From assembly GCA_003427395.1 (NCBI GenBank), contig BFEA01000294.1, forward strand, positions 771,643 through 832,021: DNA of 60,379 bases, in the 5' to 3' direction. Of the stretch, positions 11,546 through 21,976 are shown piece by piece. The notes beneath the pieces are model-generated. The model ran no database searches and was not told the DNA's origin. It saw only the letters and a list, made by a program, of their open reading frames with translations. The translations under genes and the position numbers were made by a program. The stretch's first letter is position 1; each line of letters begins with the position of its first letter. The DNA comes from Chara braunii. Lineage: Eukaryota; Streptophyta; Charophyceae; Charales; Characeae.

Positions 11546-13130
11546 CTTGGTGCCACCAATCCTAGGATCGATTGGCGGATCCCTAGGGTTGAGCTACCTA
11601 ACTGGCATGGGGTTTATCGCCCTTGTATACTCGTTGATGAGTACCATCCAGCCAGCAGCTGTTACTGCATGAGTGCTCGCAGATTTCTGCGTTTCTCGCA
11701 TCAGACTGACCACACCCGTCTGTTTGTGGCCTATGTCAAACAGACTGATGTGGAAACTGCTCCCTGTCCCTCTCAAATTCAGCAGGTTGTTGATCGCTTC
11801 TCATATCTTATGGAGGAGCCTATTGGACTTGTCCATAGGCAGACCAAACATAAGATTGAGATCCTGCCTGGTTTGGTCTCTCCCAAGGGTCGAGTCTATA
11901 GGATGTCAGTTGCTGAACTTGACGAGCTCAGGAAACAGTTGGAGACCCTGACCAGCAAAGGTTGGATCCGGCCCAGCACATCTGAATTTGGGGCACCAGT
12001 CCTCTTTGTTCCAAAGGGTAATGGTGAGTTCAGGATGTGCATGGACTATAGAGGTATCAACAAAATCATGAGGAAGTCCACAAAGCCTCTTCCTTGTATT
12101 GATGATCTGTTGGATATGGTGCAGGGTTGTACCATCTTTAGCAAGATCAATCTCAAATCTGGTTATCACCAGATTGAGATGACTGAAGGCGATGCCCACA
12201 GGACAACCTTCAAGACCAGGTATGGCACTTACGAGTACCTGGTCATGCCATTCGGTCTTTGCAATGCCCCAGGCACCTTCCAAACAGAGATGCATCGCAT
12301 ACTCAGGTCTTACTTGGAGATATTTGTAGTTGTCTACTTGGATGATATCCTGGTATTCAGTCGATCTGCCCAGGAGCATGCGCTGCTTCTGGCTTTGATC
12401 CTTCAGGCCTTACGTGATAAGCAGTATAAGATCAACAGGGAGAAATCCTCTTTTGGGGTTCCCTCTGTGGTCTACCTGGGACACGCCATTTCTGAAGAGG
12501 GGTTAGCTCCTGAAGCAACGGAAGTTGTTGCAGTTCAGGACTGGCCGAGGCCTGCTAACATTCGTGATGTCCGATCGTTCTTGGGGCTTGCATCTTATTA
12601 TAGGGTGTTCATTCAGAACTTCTCTTCTATCGCAGATCCCTTGACTGACCTCACAAAGAAAGACCCTTTCTTTGGACGTCAGAGTGTCAGGAGGCATTCA
12701 CACGTCTCAAGGAGGCCTTGAGTCGTGCCCGTGTTTTGAAGTTACCCTACCTTGCCTTCTGTGCTTACTACTAATGCTAGTCAGTATGGTGTAGGGGCGG
12801 TACTTCAACAGGATGATGGGAATGGTCTGCAGCCTATCGAATACATGAGCAAGAAGATAAAAAAAAAGAAGCTGCAGGATTCTACCTATGAGAAAGAGCT
12901 TTATGCTCTTGTGTCAGCGCTCAAGCATTGGAAGCACTTCCTTCTGGGCAAAGCACTTCAAGATCTTCTCAGATCACTCCAGCCTACAGTGTATGAAGTC
13001 CCAGGGAGAACTGAATGACAAGCTTGCTCGCTATATTCAGTTCTTTGACATGTTTAACTTTGAACTAAGACACAAGAAGGGCTGCTACAATCGAGTAGCA
13101 AATGCCCTTTCTCGTAGGCCTGACGCTCTA
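11546..13130 (+). pseudogene. Element 1 reverse transcriptase and RNase H, broken
   Basis: The frame from 11546 to 12721 carries the gypsy RT: GWIRPSTSEFGAPVLFVPKG, FRMCMDYRGINK, MPFGLCNAPGTFQ and the catalytic VYLDDILVFS. Motif A reads SKINLKSGYHQI where the first catalytic Asp is normally found (KID), so that residue is Asn. After a frameshift near 12725, RNase H follows at 12752 with TTNASQYGVGAVL (Asp to Asn) and KELYALVSALKHW. Another frameshift near 12950 leads to the frame from 12888 (FSDHSSLQCM, RYIQFF, VANALSRRPD). The enzyme is expected to be inactive. Upstream residues in the same open frame before 11540 belong to the insert. Confidence 0.92.
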
Positions 13131-14448
13131 TTCTTGATCTCCTTCACTCACTCATTTGGAGATAAGACTCGTCAGACCATTACCCGGTTGCTGCCTCAGG
13201 ATGCGATTTTTGGGCATATCGTAAGGAATCTCCAAGATGATCCCGCATGTGAACCAGGATATACTTTGGTTTCAGACTTGCTGTATACTTGCAACAGAGG
13301 TGAGGAACGCTTGTGCATTCCCTAGGACCGCAAGCTGAGAACACTTCTGATGTCAGAGTGTCATGATGCTCGTGGTCACTTTGGAGCCCTCAAATCATAT
13401 GCAACCCTGTCGCAATGCTTCTTCTGGAAGGAGATGAGGAGTGACATGCTGCACTATGTGGAAACCTGTGAGTTATGCCAAAGGAACAAGGTAGTAGGAT
13501 GACCTCCCCTTGGCCTACTCAAACCACTACCCATCCCTGAGGCACCGACACAGTCAGTGTCTATTGACTTCACTGACTTGGGCAGGACCACACCTTGTGG
13601 TATGCGTCAGGTTATGGTGTGCGTGGATCAGTTCTCCAAATATGCAGAGTTCATCCCCTTACCAGCCGAGGCTCGCGTTCCAGCCGTCCAGGCAGCATTT
13701 GCTTACAGGTGGGTCACACATCATGGACCACCCACCTCTATAGTCAGTGACCGAGATCCTCGTTTTTGCAGCAATGAATGGCAATCCTACTGCAGGGATT
13801 ACCTTCATTCCAGATTGGATATGACATTTGGTCGTCATCCTGAAGCCAATGGACAGGCTGAAGTGATGAACCAGATTTTATTTCAATTGCTGCGTCCTGT
13901 AATCCAGATCAGCAGGACTGGGATCTCCATTAGGGTCGTGCACAACTTGTATATAACACGTTTGTACACTCCTCCACAGGCTTTACACCCTACCGGTTAC
14001 ATTAGGTTCATGAACCACGACAGCCTCTCGATGACATCATTGATAAGGCTACCCCGACGCTGAAACCTGGAATTGCAGAGTTCACCAGGCGTTACCGTGT
14101 GGACATTGAGCGCGCTCGTGCCAACCTGCTCAAAGCCCAAAAGGCTATGATTCAGCAAGCTAACAGGCACAGGCGCCCCTCTACTATTGGCACAGGTGAC
14201 TAGGTGTGGGTACTCAGTTCTGAGCTGTCACGAGAGGAGGAGATTTCGCCTAAGCTGCTGCCACGATACATGGGTCCATGGTAGGTCTTAGATACAGTGG
14301 GAGCTGATCCATTTGGACCATCCTATACAGCGGATGTCCCTCTGCATCTACAAACCTACCCTGTTTTTTGTGCATCTAAGCTGCTGCCATTCACACCAGT
14401 TGATGCATTTCCAGACAGGCCTCCCTAGTTCGGTCCCCCTATTCTTGG
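13131..14448 (+). pseudogene. Element 1 integrase, broken
   Basis: Reading continues in the 12888 frame through in-frame stops at 13323-13325 (TAG) and 13500-13502 (TGA). The HHCC zinc domain is visible as ECHDARGHFG followed by CELCQRN. The DDE core has SIDFTDL, IVSDRDPRF and HPEANGQAE, so all three acidic residues remain. After about 13910 the frame decays, but C-terminal segments remain recognisable (RARANLLKAQKAMIQQANRH; LLPRYMGPW). It would have inserted the element's cDNA. Confidence 0.9.
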
Positions 14449-14572
14449 CAAGGGATACGAGGTGGAATCTGTGGAGGATGAGTCAGGTACAGGTCCAGAT
14501 AAGGAGTATCTTGTGAAGTTCTTATACCACCCGCGTACTGAAGACCGCTGGTTTACTCGCAAGTACTTGTGA
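14449..14572 (+). pseudogene. Element 1 chromodomain-like C-terminus
   Basis: The residues YEVESVEDESGTG followed by KEYLVKFLYHPRTEDRW fit the chromodomain pattern found at the end of chromovirus integrases, which bind methylated histone tails and guide integration into heterochromatin. The segment ends at a TGA near 14570. It supports placing Element 1 among the chromoviruses. Confidence 0.7.
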
Positions 14573-14672
14573 AAACCTCCAAGTTTGTTATCCTCAGATA
14601 TGAGGCAGCACAAAAGGGAGAATCCCTTCAACGCTCTGCACGCCTACGCCCCTAGCTCGAAGGTCCTCGCCC

Positions 14673-14688
14673 CGGGGGAGGGTAGGTC
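14673..14688 (+). other. Element 1 polypurine tract
   Basis: The purine-rich stretch cgggggagggtaggtc lies directly before the right LTR and is where plus-strand DNA synthesis would be primed. Confidence 0.75.
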
Positions 14689-15951
14689 TGCAATGACTTG
14701 CTGGTTTCTGGTCGTCTGTAGCCTCTCTCTTGTCGAGGTTGTACCATAGGTAGGGTAGATTGGTAATTTTGTTTGGCTGAGGGTTAACCGAGAGACCTAC
14801 CTATAGGGGAAATTCGTGAGGGACATATCTGCAAATTTGGGAAAATACAGGCCCATTACTAACTGAATTTCCTAAGCGACCCTAATTGCGAATAGCAGGC
14901 CCGGGCTACCTCTAGAATAGACAGGCCTTAAGGGCCTATGCTAATAGACGGTCCCATAGCCTATAGCCGGGTTGGGAGAGGCCGTAGAGGCCGAAACAGA
15001 AACGGTACCAGTCGGTCAGTCAGTCCGGTGTAGGTCGAGTCTAGGCTAGAGTAGCCTATAGATAGGTTAGGCGCATCGGTTCAGGGCTTTTGGCAGTTGG
15101 TACCGAGTACATCGCTGCTGCGCTACGCATGAACCGGAAGTGGTGACGGCTCAGCGTTGTGGGAGACAGACATAGCCAGACCTTCGGAGCGTCGGCCATA
15201 GCTAGGACCTGCGTTGTACTTTGTCAGCACGCGGGGCTGTCAGAGGTCTGGGCTATTCGAGGTCTGTTGGAGGCGAGAGAAGTTGGTGCCCTGCTGGACC
15301 CTCCTCCGGAGTGGGGTCACAGGGTTGTGGCGCTGCAGCCATAGCTGCAGCTTCTTCCTCAGAGGTCATCTTGCCAGGAGTGGTGGCGCTGCTGCAGACT
15401 TCCACCTGGGAAGTCTTTCGACACTTCGTCATCATCAGATACTGTGGCGCTGGTCTTCTTCGTCACCCTCTGAGTGGCGCTTTGCCTCAGAGGCCTGCTT
15501 CAGAGTGGCGCTGTCCTCTGGAAGCAGTACTTGGGTGGCGCTTGATGTTTCAGGGGCTCGGGGGTGTTACCAGTGGTTCCTCAGGGTTGGGGAGTGAAGC
15601 GCTGCTCACTCCTGAGCGGCGCACTGTAGTTCTGAGGTTATCCTGACAATTTGAGACTATGAGTTTAATAAACAGTGTGATACTGGGTTTGGACTATCAT
15701 CGTTTCATTGTTTCCTGGATGTGATCTGCTCGGCTTTTCTTTATGACTCGTTGTGAGGATTGAGTGGAGTGAATTCCACTTTCAGTGTACCCTGTCATAT
15801 TGCATGGTCAAGTCTTCCGCTGTGTTTATCTCTCCCTGTGCGGTGTGATACTCCTATCCTCTCCCCTTCCTTTTGTGTATGTATGGGCATACCTGGAAGT
15901 CTGTGTGAGTGAGTGCTGGTCTTCAGACAACGGACAACCAGAATCATAACA
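14689..15951 (+). repeat. Element 1 right LTR
   Basis: It is about 1.26 kb, starting TGCAATGACT and ending ATAACA. AATAAA lies at 15667-15672. Target duplication bases cttct follow at 15952-15956. Confidence 0.93.
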
Positions 15952-16163
15952 CTTCTCCTTCCTCCTCACCACCTCATACACCTGGCAACAGTGACCCCAC
16001 AACTGTCACAACGTGCCAATCTGAACCAGCAACCCCAATGATAGCAGCGCCAGCTCAGCGCACACACAGAATTGCAGCACTGGAAGTCTTGATGAAGAAG
16101 GAGACAACTGATCCAGCACTTCGAAGAATATGAAGTTCCTCGTAAGGAGGAACAGCAGATATG
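15952..16163 (+). other. Short stretch between Elements 1 and 2
   Basis: This 212-base segment lies between the right LTR of Element 1 and the left LTR of Element 2. It stays open in one frame to 16133 and encodes a Ser/Pro/Thr-rich peptide followed by AALEVLMKKETTDPALRR. That composition resembles gag linkers, so it may be a relic of an older element, but no family is recognised. Confidence 0.4.
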
Positions 16164-17229
16164 TGCGAGGAATGAGCCCTCCCGGGGCCCTTATCAGACA
16201 TGCACATGTTCTGGGCAGAGCCCCCCAGCAAGCCAAGAGCCCGCCCTAAGTGAAGGCGGGCCTGAATATTCACTAGAGCCCAAAATTCGACATTTTTCAT
16301 ACGTGGGTGCTCAGGCTGTTACAGCCCGCCAGTTGGTTGAGTGGACGTGTGAACCTCCCTAAGCCGCGTCGTACAGTTTGGCCCAGGCTGTGGCAATTGT
16401 GCCTGGGCACATACTCACAATGCAGGGCCGATACATTACGAAGTGGCTACAGGCCTACGAAAAGCAGCACCGTCGACGTACATACCCCGGGTCCTATGCA
16501 AATGCAGGAAACGGCCCAAGTCTGGAGACATAGGCCGTGCGCAACTGTAAAGGGCCCAAGCCCTCAACTGTAGCAGGTACTGGGGCCCAACCGGAAGCTA
16601 CTGGCAGCCTCCAGCCAGGCCACACGCAGCCAAGCAGAGGCTGCCACTTCCATATAGGAAGGAGGGCAGCCAGGGTCTGACATTCTGTCCCACACAGGCA
16701 ATGCGGTCACGCTGCTGCGCTGCTGCGTTAGAGGCTGCGTGCTGCGCTGAGGCCAGAGCGGGTGCGGGCGCCTGTGTGGTGAAGAGGTGTGCTGTTGGGC
16801 AGTGGAGTGCAAGCAGCCATAGCCAGTCTGCAGGGCGCTAGGGGATAAGAGGGCGGTCGGTGGTCTTCAGGAAGGAGGCAAGTGTGGGTGGACAGGGCCT
16901 GAGATACGTACCTGGTCCATTAGAGAGGTCGGCTATGGTGTTGACGTCATGTACATTGGTCTTCGAGAGTCGAAGTGAGCCTGTTGCGAGAATGCTGATG
17001 TAGGTAGGATAGTCGAGTATTGTGGGCTTAGCGTTAGGCGCAAGACAGAAAGGAGCGACTTTGGATATTGTGTTGGTGTGGCCTGAGGGCTTGAACATTG
17101 GCTCATTACTTCATTGTATTGATGAAATCTCGGTGCATTTGTGCTCTCTGCTTGTACACGACTACTTGGACATCTGTGTGATTTCGCAATTTGGTTTTCT
17201 GTATATCGTTCCCACTCATACTCCTTGCA
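16164..17229 (+). repeat. Element 2 left LTR
   Basis: It is about 1.07 kb and matches 23960-25048. It contains the inverted repeat gcccgcc...ggcgggc near 16240-16260. The right boundary is set by the PBS that begins four bases later. Confidence 0.85.
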
Positions 17230-17232
17230 ATT

Positions 17233-17246
17233 TGGTAGCGGAGCTG
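17233..17246 (+). promoter_or_regulatory. Element 2 primer binding site
   Basis: TGGTAGCGGAGCTG follows the left LTR, and the homologous site at 25052 reads TGGTATCGGAGCTG. The pattern is the initiator-Met type seen in Element 1. Confidence 0.75.
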
Positions 17247-18745
17247 GTTCGAGATCGCCACTTACCTGGCGCTGACGACATTGTTACTTGGTGCGCTAAC
17301 GATGCTTCTGTGCAGTAATGATACTTTGGCGCTGGCTTGATATAGCGGGACCGAGGTAGAGGGGTCGGCCGCTGGAAGGCTGTGGCCACAACGTGGGAGC
17401 TGTGGCGACAGTGGATGTATGCGTGATGATGAAAGTATGCTGATGTGGCATTTTGGCTGAGGTGGCACTACATTGCGTTGTGGGTGGTACCAAAGCTATG
17501 ACCAGTCATCGAAAGGCACATCGACGCAATTGGTGAGAAATTTGTGGTTGATGGCAGCTATCTCCAGGTAAGTTGTTCCCTTACCTTATCTACGCTCTCA
17601 ATCTCTTCTTACCGTGAGGAAGTGAGTCCAAACTTGATTGTCCTCTTTTGTGTGAGGAGTCGTGAGCGCTCTACCTTGAGAGACGACATTCTTCCCGGTG
17701 GCGCATCTGGCAGGAGAGGGCGGTGCCTCTGAAGGGCCCTGGTCGAAGCACAGGTCACGGTCACCATGCCAACCCATGGGAGTAGTACACGCAGGCCATG
17801 CTGCTTTGTCCTTTAAAGACTCTTTGCTGCACTTATAGAAGGGGTGTGCGGACTGACCAGTCCTAAGTAGACACAAACCAGACCATCTATAAATATTTCT
17901 AGCGAGTGTCTGATCTGTCCACTGGTTGTGATCGTCGTCCTGATTGTGATGGTGAATAATTCCTGAGGATTGTGGGGACTGTCTTTAAACTGCCTCTTGA
18001 TCAGCCAAACCAGTCAGACGTAAGGCTCGTTGCACATGAGGGTAAACAAGGGGCAGTTCTGGTCATAAGCATATGCCTTGGGCACAAGGGTGGGCCTCTA
18101 ATGCACACCTTAGACATTGCCGCTTGATGATGGCTATAGGCTCATTGGATACAGGGGAGGAAGATTCCAATTGAGACTCAATTGTCATACACAACCATAC
18201 CCATTGTGCACACATCTGCTCACATAATTTATTCTTTTTTTGATTAGTTGGTTGACAGACTGCTAACACCTCACATACAAACTAGACTAGAACTGTAGTG
18301 TTCTACCATAGCCAGTTCGCTTCGAAGCTGTTGTAAGAGAACTAATCAAAGCAGATTTAGATTATGTGTACAGTTTGTGTGAACGCTGTTGATATTGCTT
18401 GAACGGTAGTCTAAGCAACTCGCCAAATATTTATTTTAACTTCTTTTTTTTTTTTTACCCGGTTAGACGCATGATGCGGTAGTTTCCGAAGTGGATACTA
18501 GTACAGACAGCGTCTTCCTAGCCGATGAGTGGATAAGAGGATGGTGAAGGTACAACTGACGACAAAAGGCAGACTAGGCGTGACTCGCTTAGGGTACGTG
18601 TAGTGTTCCAGGTCCTGCTACTAGGATAAGAAAGAAGGCTAAGGACCGAAGCAAGGGCCCGTAATCTAGAGATTGCCAAGGAAGCAGCAACAGTTGTAGA
18701 GAGCACGTTAGCGGCAGCTGTAGAGAGGACGTTAGCGCAGTAGCA
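17247..18745 (+). other. Element 2 leader
   Basis: The sequence to about 18390 is closely repeated at 25066-26190 in front of Element 3, and the two then diverge. No protein is recognised. A T-run lies near 18446-18457. Remnants of the gag N-terminus probably begin before 18746 but are too degraded to frame. Confidence 0.6.
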
Positions 18746-20406
18746 ATGGCTACGTCTTCATCAACATTTGCAGCAACCTCGTCTGGTCAGTAGACCAGCT
18801 CGCAGTCCATCACCAGTAGTCAGATGGTAGGCGTGCAGTCCAGCTTGCCGCCTCCACGCACCCGGGAGCAGATGGAGCTCCAGCAAGTAGAGAGGATCCG
18901 CTTAAGGCTAGAGGAGGAACTTGAAAAGGCTACTGAAAGAGAGATGAGATTAGGAATAAAAATGTCAGACTTGAGGGTAGGACGGCAGACAAAGCTGCTT
19001 TAGACCCGATGCTTGACAACACTACAAAGATTCTCAAGGCGAACATCCTGTCCATGCACATGTAAATGGACAGCAAACTGGACGCTATCCAGGATACCCT
19101 AGACCAGATCCTGAATGCCATGCATTGACCAGGAGTCAGGCCAGCAGTTTTGCCGTCGCTGCGATTCTCAGCGGTGGCAAGCCCGTATCTGCCTCAGTCT
19201 GGTACCACACCAATCGGTACCTTAGCAGCAGCTTTATCGCAGACTGTTGCTTGTACTTCCTCTCGTCCACCACCACAGCCGGCACCTGTCTCACCAGTGG
19301 GACAACGGCAACCCCATTGAAACCACCCTCCACCTTCTAAGGTGATAAGAAGGAGGAGGCTCTCGACACGTGGTTGAGAACGGTTCCAGTATGGGTAATG
19401 GCGAAGAGGACGCTGGTAGAGGAGGAGGTGATAACTGCTACATCCTACTTAGAGGGTTAAGCAGCTCATTGGCTAAACGGATTAGTAGTATCCAAGGGAT
19501 TCGACAGGAACATGGGTGACTAGCCAAGACCCATACCCTGGAGAGCTTTATGGATCTGGTATAAGCGCGATGGCACAAACCACAGCAGGTACAGATTGCC
19601 ACTGATGGGTTCCTGAAACTTGATAAAGCGATTTTTCAAGATAGAGCTCTTCCTAACCAAATACGTTATGAATATACTCTCAAATTAGCCAAATTACCAA
19701 GAAATAGTTCCAAGACACGAGTGAGAAATCGATGTATTTTGACAAAACGATCTCGTTCCGTATATAAATTATTTCGTGTTCCTCGTATAGATTTCCGTGA
19801 ATTAAAAAGTACAAGTCCGTGTGCGAACTCACCTCTTCCTAGAGCATTTGATTGTCGTCTCTGGGGTACAATATAATCCACAGGTCTTGTTGACCATGTT
19901 CTTGAGGTGTCTTCCCACAAATATCAAGAACGTGCTTGCCAGCGAGGCTCAGCTAGAGTATCACACGTTTGAGATCTTTAGCAAGAAGGCCTTAGATTTA
20001 GAGGCTACGCTAGGAGATGCTCAACAACTCCCTACGGACGGAAGGAAGAAGAAGGGTCTACAAAAATGGAAGAAGAAGGGGAGTCGATTGATGATGGTCG
20101 AGGCCGATGGTACTCAGACCGAGATCGAGGATTTCTCTGACCTTGTGGACAGCACAAAGGTAGACGACGAGGATGATGCTGAGGGTGACAACCTCGCTGT
20201 TGTAGTAAAGGGTAAGGCAGGTGGCCGCGGCAAGGGCGGTCCACAGAGGAGTTAGGGGAAAACCCCGAACCCGCATAAGAAAGCGGCTTGGGTTCGACCA
20301 GGTTTGGATCAAGAGGTGTGGCAGGACCGGTATACGCGGGTGCTTGCATTAACTGCGGCGAGTACGGCCATCAACACTTTAAATGCAAGAACGCAAAGGT
20401 CCCTTA
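18746..20406 (+). pseudogene. Element 2 gag, heavily degraded, interrupted by rps14
   Basis: A possible start ATGGCTACG is at 18746. Several stops follow, and a coiled-coil-like stretch (QVERIRLRLEEELEKATERE) is still readable near 18885. The capsid-like region runs up to LKLDKAIF at about 19636, is broken by mitochondrial sequence, then resumes with homology to Element 3 gag ([21 protein letters not shown]). The zinc knuckle CINCGEYGHQHFKC at 20345-20386 keeps the standard CX2CX4HX4C spacing. Gag is much more decayed than the pol region that follows. Confidence 0.8.
19637..19815 (+). pseudogene. rps14: Mitochondrial rps14 fragment inside Element 2 gag
   Basis: The residues [25 protein letters not shown] and IDFRELKS are the C-terminal half of the plant-type mitochondrial ribosomal protein S14, not the plastid version. 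The flanks are contiguous gag when compared with Element 3 (…QF then KSV…). CAAG occurs at both junctions (19637-19640 and 19812-19815), which may be microhomology or a short target duplication. It is AT-rich compared with its surroundings. The fragment is not expected to be functional. Confidence 0.85.
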
Positions 20407-20529
20407 GAAGATACCACGTAAAGGTGGGATTCCTTCTTCCCAGAGTGGGGCCTCTACGAGCTCTAGCTCTGGAAACACCTAGGGCCTATAGAAGTTGTAG
20501 CCGCTTCTACTCTCGTTGAAGCAGGTGAT

Positions 20530-21960
20530 GTGCCCTCCCCGTTGCAAGAGTTGGTCGAAGCTATCGACTCCTTAGTCACCCCGCAGTCGCATCCTGACCC
20601 AACGACACTGTGTTTGTTGGATGTGCCCGAGGCCTTAGAGGACCTACAAAGTGAGTGGTCGGCAAGGGACCCTCGTGAGTCCTGGGTGGCACTAAGTCGA
20701 GGTCCTAGAGGGGAGCATTTCGTTGTGGAAGTTGGTGTAGGTGATCGCTAGTGCGGTGCCTTCGTAGACATCGGCTCCACCCGAAACTTCATAAGTCGCG
20801 ACTGCGTTGAGAGACTGCGCCTACAGGACCGGGTGCAGCGCCTGAGTACACCGGTAGCATCTACTTTGGCCAACAAAAAACGCATGTTGGTGGAGGACTA
20901 CGTTAAGGACGTCGTCTGCACTTTCTTATATGTAGGAGGGGAACTTAATCATAAGATTTTGTTCCTGGTTAGTGACGACTTACCATTTGACATGTTGTTA
21001 GGAATATATTACCTTGAGGTTGCCAAGCCCCAGTTTGACTGGGACAAGAAAGGGCTGAAGCATGAGCTGCACAATGGGAGGACCGTTAGGCTAGCTAAAT
21101 ATAAGGCTAGTAGGTTAATTGACTCCTACGGGTGTTTATGCGCATCGACCTTTTATAATTACTATAAACATAACCAAGAGGAAGGTATGTACCTGGTCTT
21201 TATCTTTGAGAAAGGGGAGGCCGTTAAATCACCCCTAGAGATAGAGAGTGTCGTTGCTAAGTACCCTGATCTGTTTGAGGAGCCCATAGGTGTCGTAGAT
21301 AGGGAGGTTGTCCATGGCATAGAAATTATCCCTGGGAGCAAGACACCCGAAGGGAGGATCTATAGGATGGCTCTTGCCGAGTTGGACGAGCTTCGGCGGC
21401 AACTGAAAGAGCTCACAGAAAAGGGTTGGATACGGCCTAGTATCTCCCCCTTCGGCTCACCAGTTCTATTCGTACTGAAGAAGGGGGGATCACTGAGGAT
21501 GTGCATTGATTATAGGGGCCTCAATGCCATCACCGTTAAAAACGTAGAGCCCCTACCACCCATCGATGACCTACGGGATAGGGTGCAGGGATGTAAGTAC
21601 TTTACCAAGATAGACTTGAAGTTTGACTACCATCAAATTGCCATTAGACCGAAAGACCAACTCAAAACCTCATTTCAGACCAGGTACAGTTTGTACGAGT
21701 TTGTGGTGATGCCTTTCGGCCTTTGCAATGCGTTGGGTACATTCCTGCACGCCATGAACAAGATTTTCCATGACTACTTGGATAAGTTTATCATCGTGTA
21801 CCTCGACGATATTCTTATCTTTAGTAGGAATGTCGAGGAGCATGCTCAACATGTAGACAAAATCCTTTCTGTCCTCCGGCATAAGTATAAGATAAATTTA
21901 GAGAAATGCGAGTTAGGTCGCACTAAAATCTTGTACCCGCAATTTTGTATAAAAGTATAG
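20530..21960 (+). pseudogene. Element 2 protease and reverse transcriptase
   Basis: One frame runs the whole length with a single in-frame TAG at 20749-20751. The protease motif FVDIGSTRNFIS is at about 20761-20796. RT follows: GWIRPSISPFGSPVLFV, LRMCIDYRGLNAI, motif A TKIDLKFDYHQI (Asp kept), MPFGLCNALGTF, and motif C VYLDDILIFS with both Asp codons near 21802-21807. After RTKILY the sequence breaks near 21940, and about 60 codons of the RT connection domain are missing before RNase H. This is the best-preserved RT in the window. Confidence 0.93.
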
Positions 21961-21976
21961 TATTATTGCATCTCCC

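Larger units (their letters stand above)
2269..15951 (+). mobile_element. Element 1: Ty3/gypsy chromovirus-like LTR retrotransposon, degenerate, with nested insertion
   Basis: LTRs at 2269-3512 and 14689-15951 start TGCAATGACT and end AATCATAACA. A PBS matching the initiator-Met pattern follows the left LTR, a purine tract precedes the right LTR, and CTTC (or CTTCT) flanks the element. Internal order is gag, protease, RT, RNase H, integrase, chromodomain-like tail, which is the Ty3/gypsy order. The first ~240 aligned LTR bases differ at about 11 positions by eye, so the insertion is not very recent. Coding is broken by in-frame stops, frameshifts, a lost RT aspartate and a 4.6-kb insert at 6925-11539. 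Confidence 0.93.
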
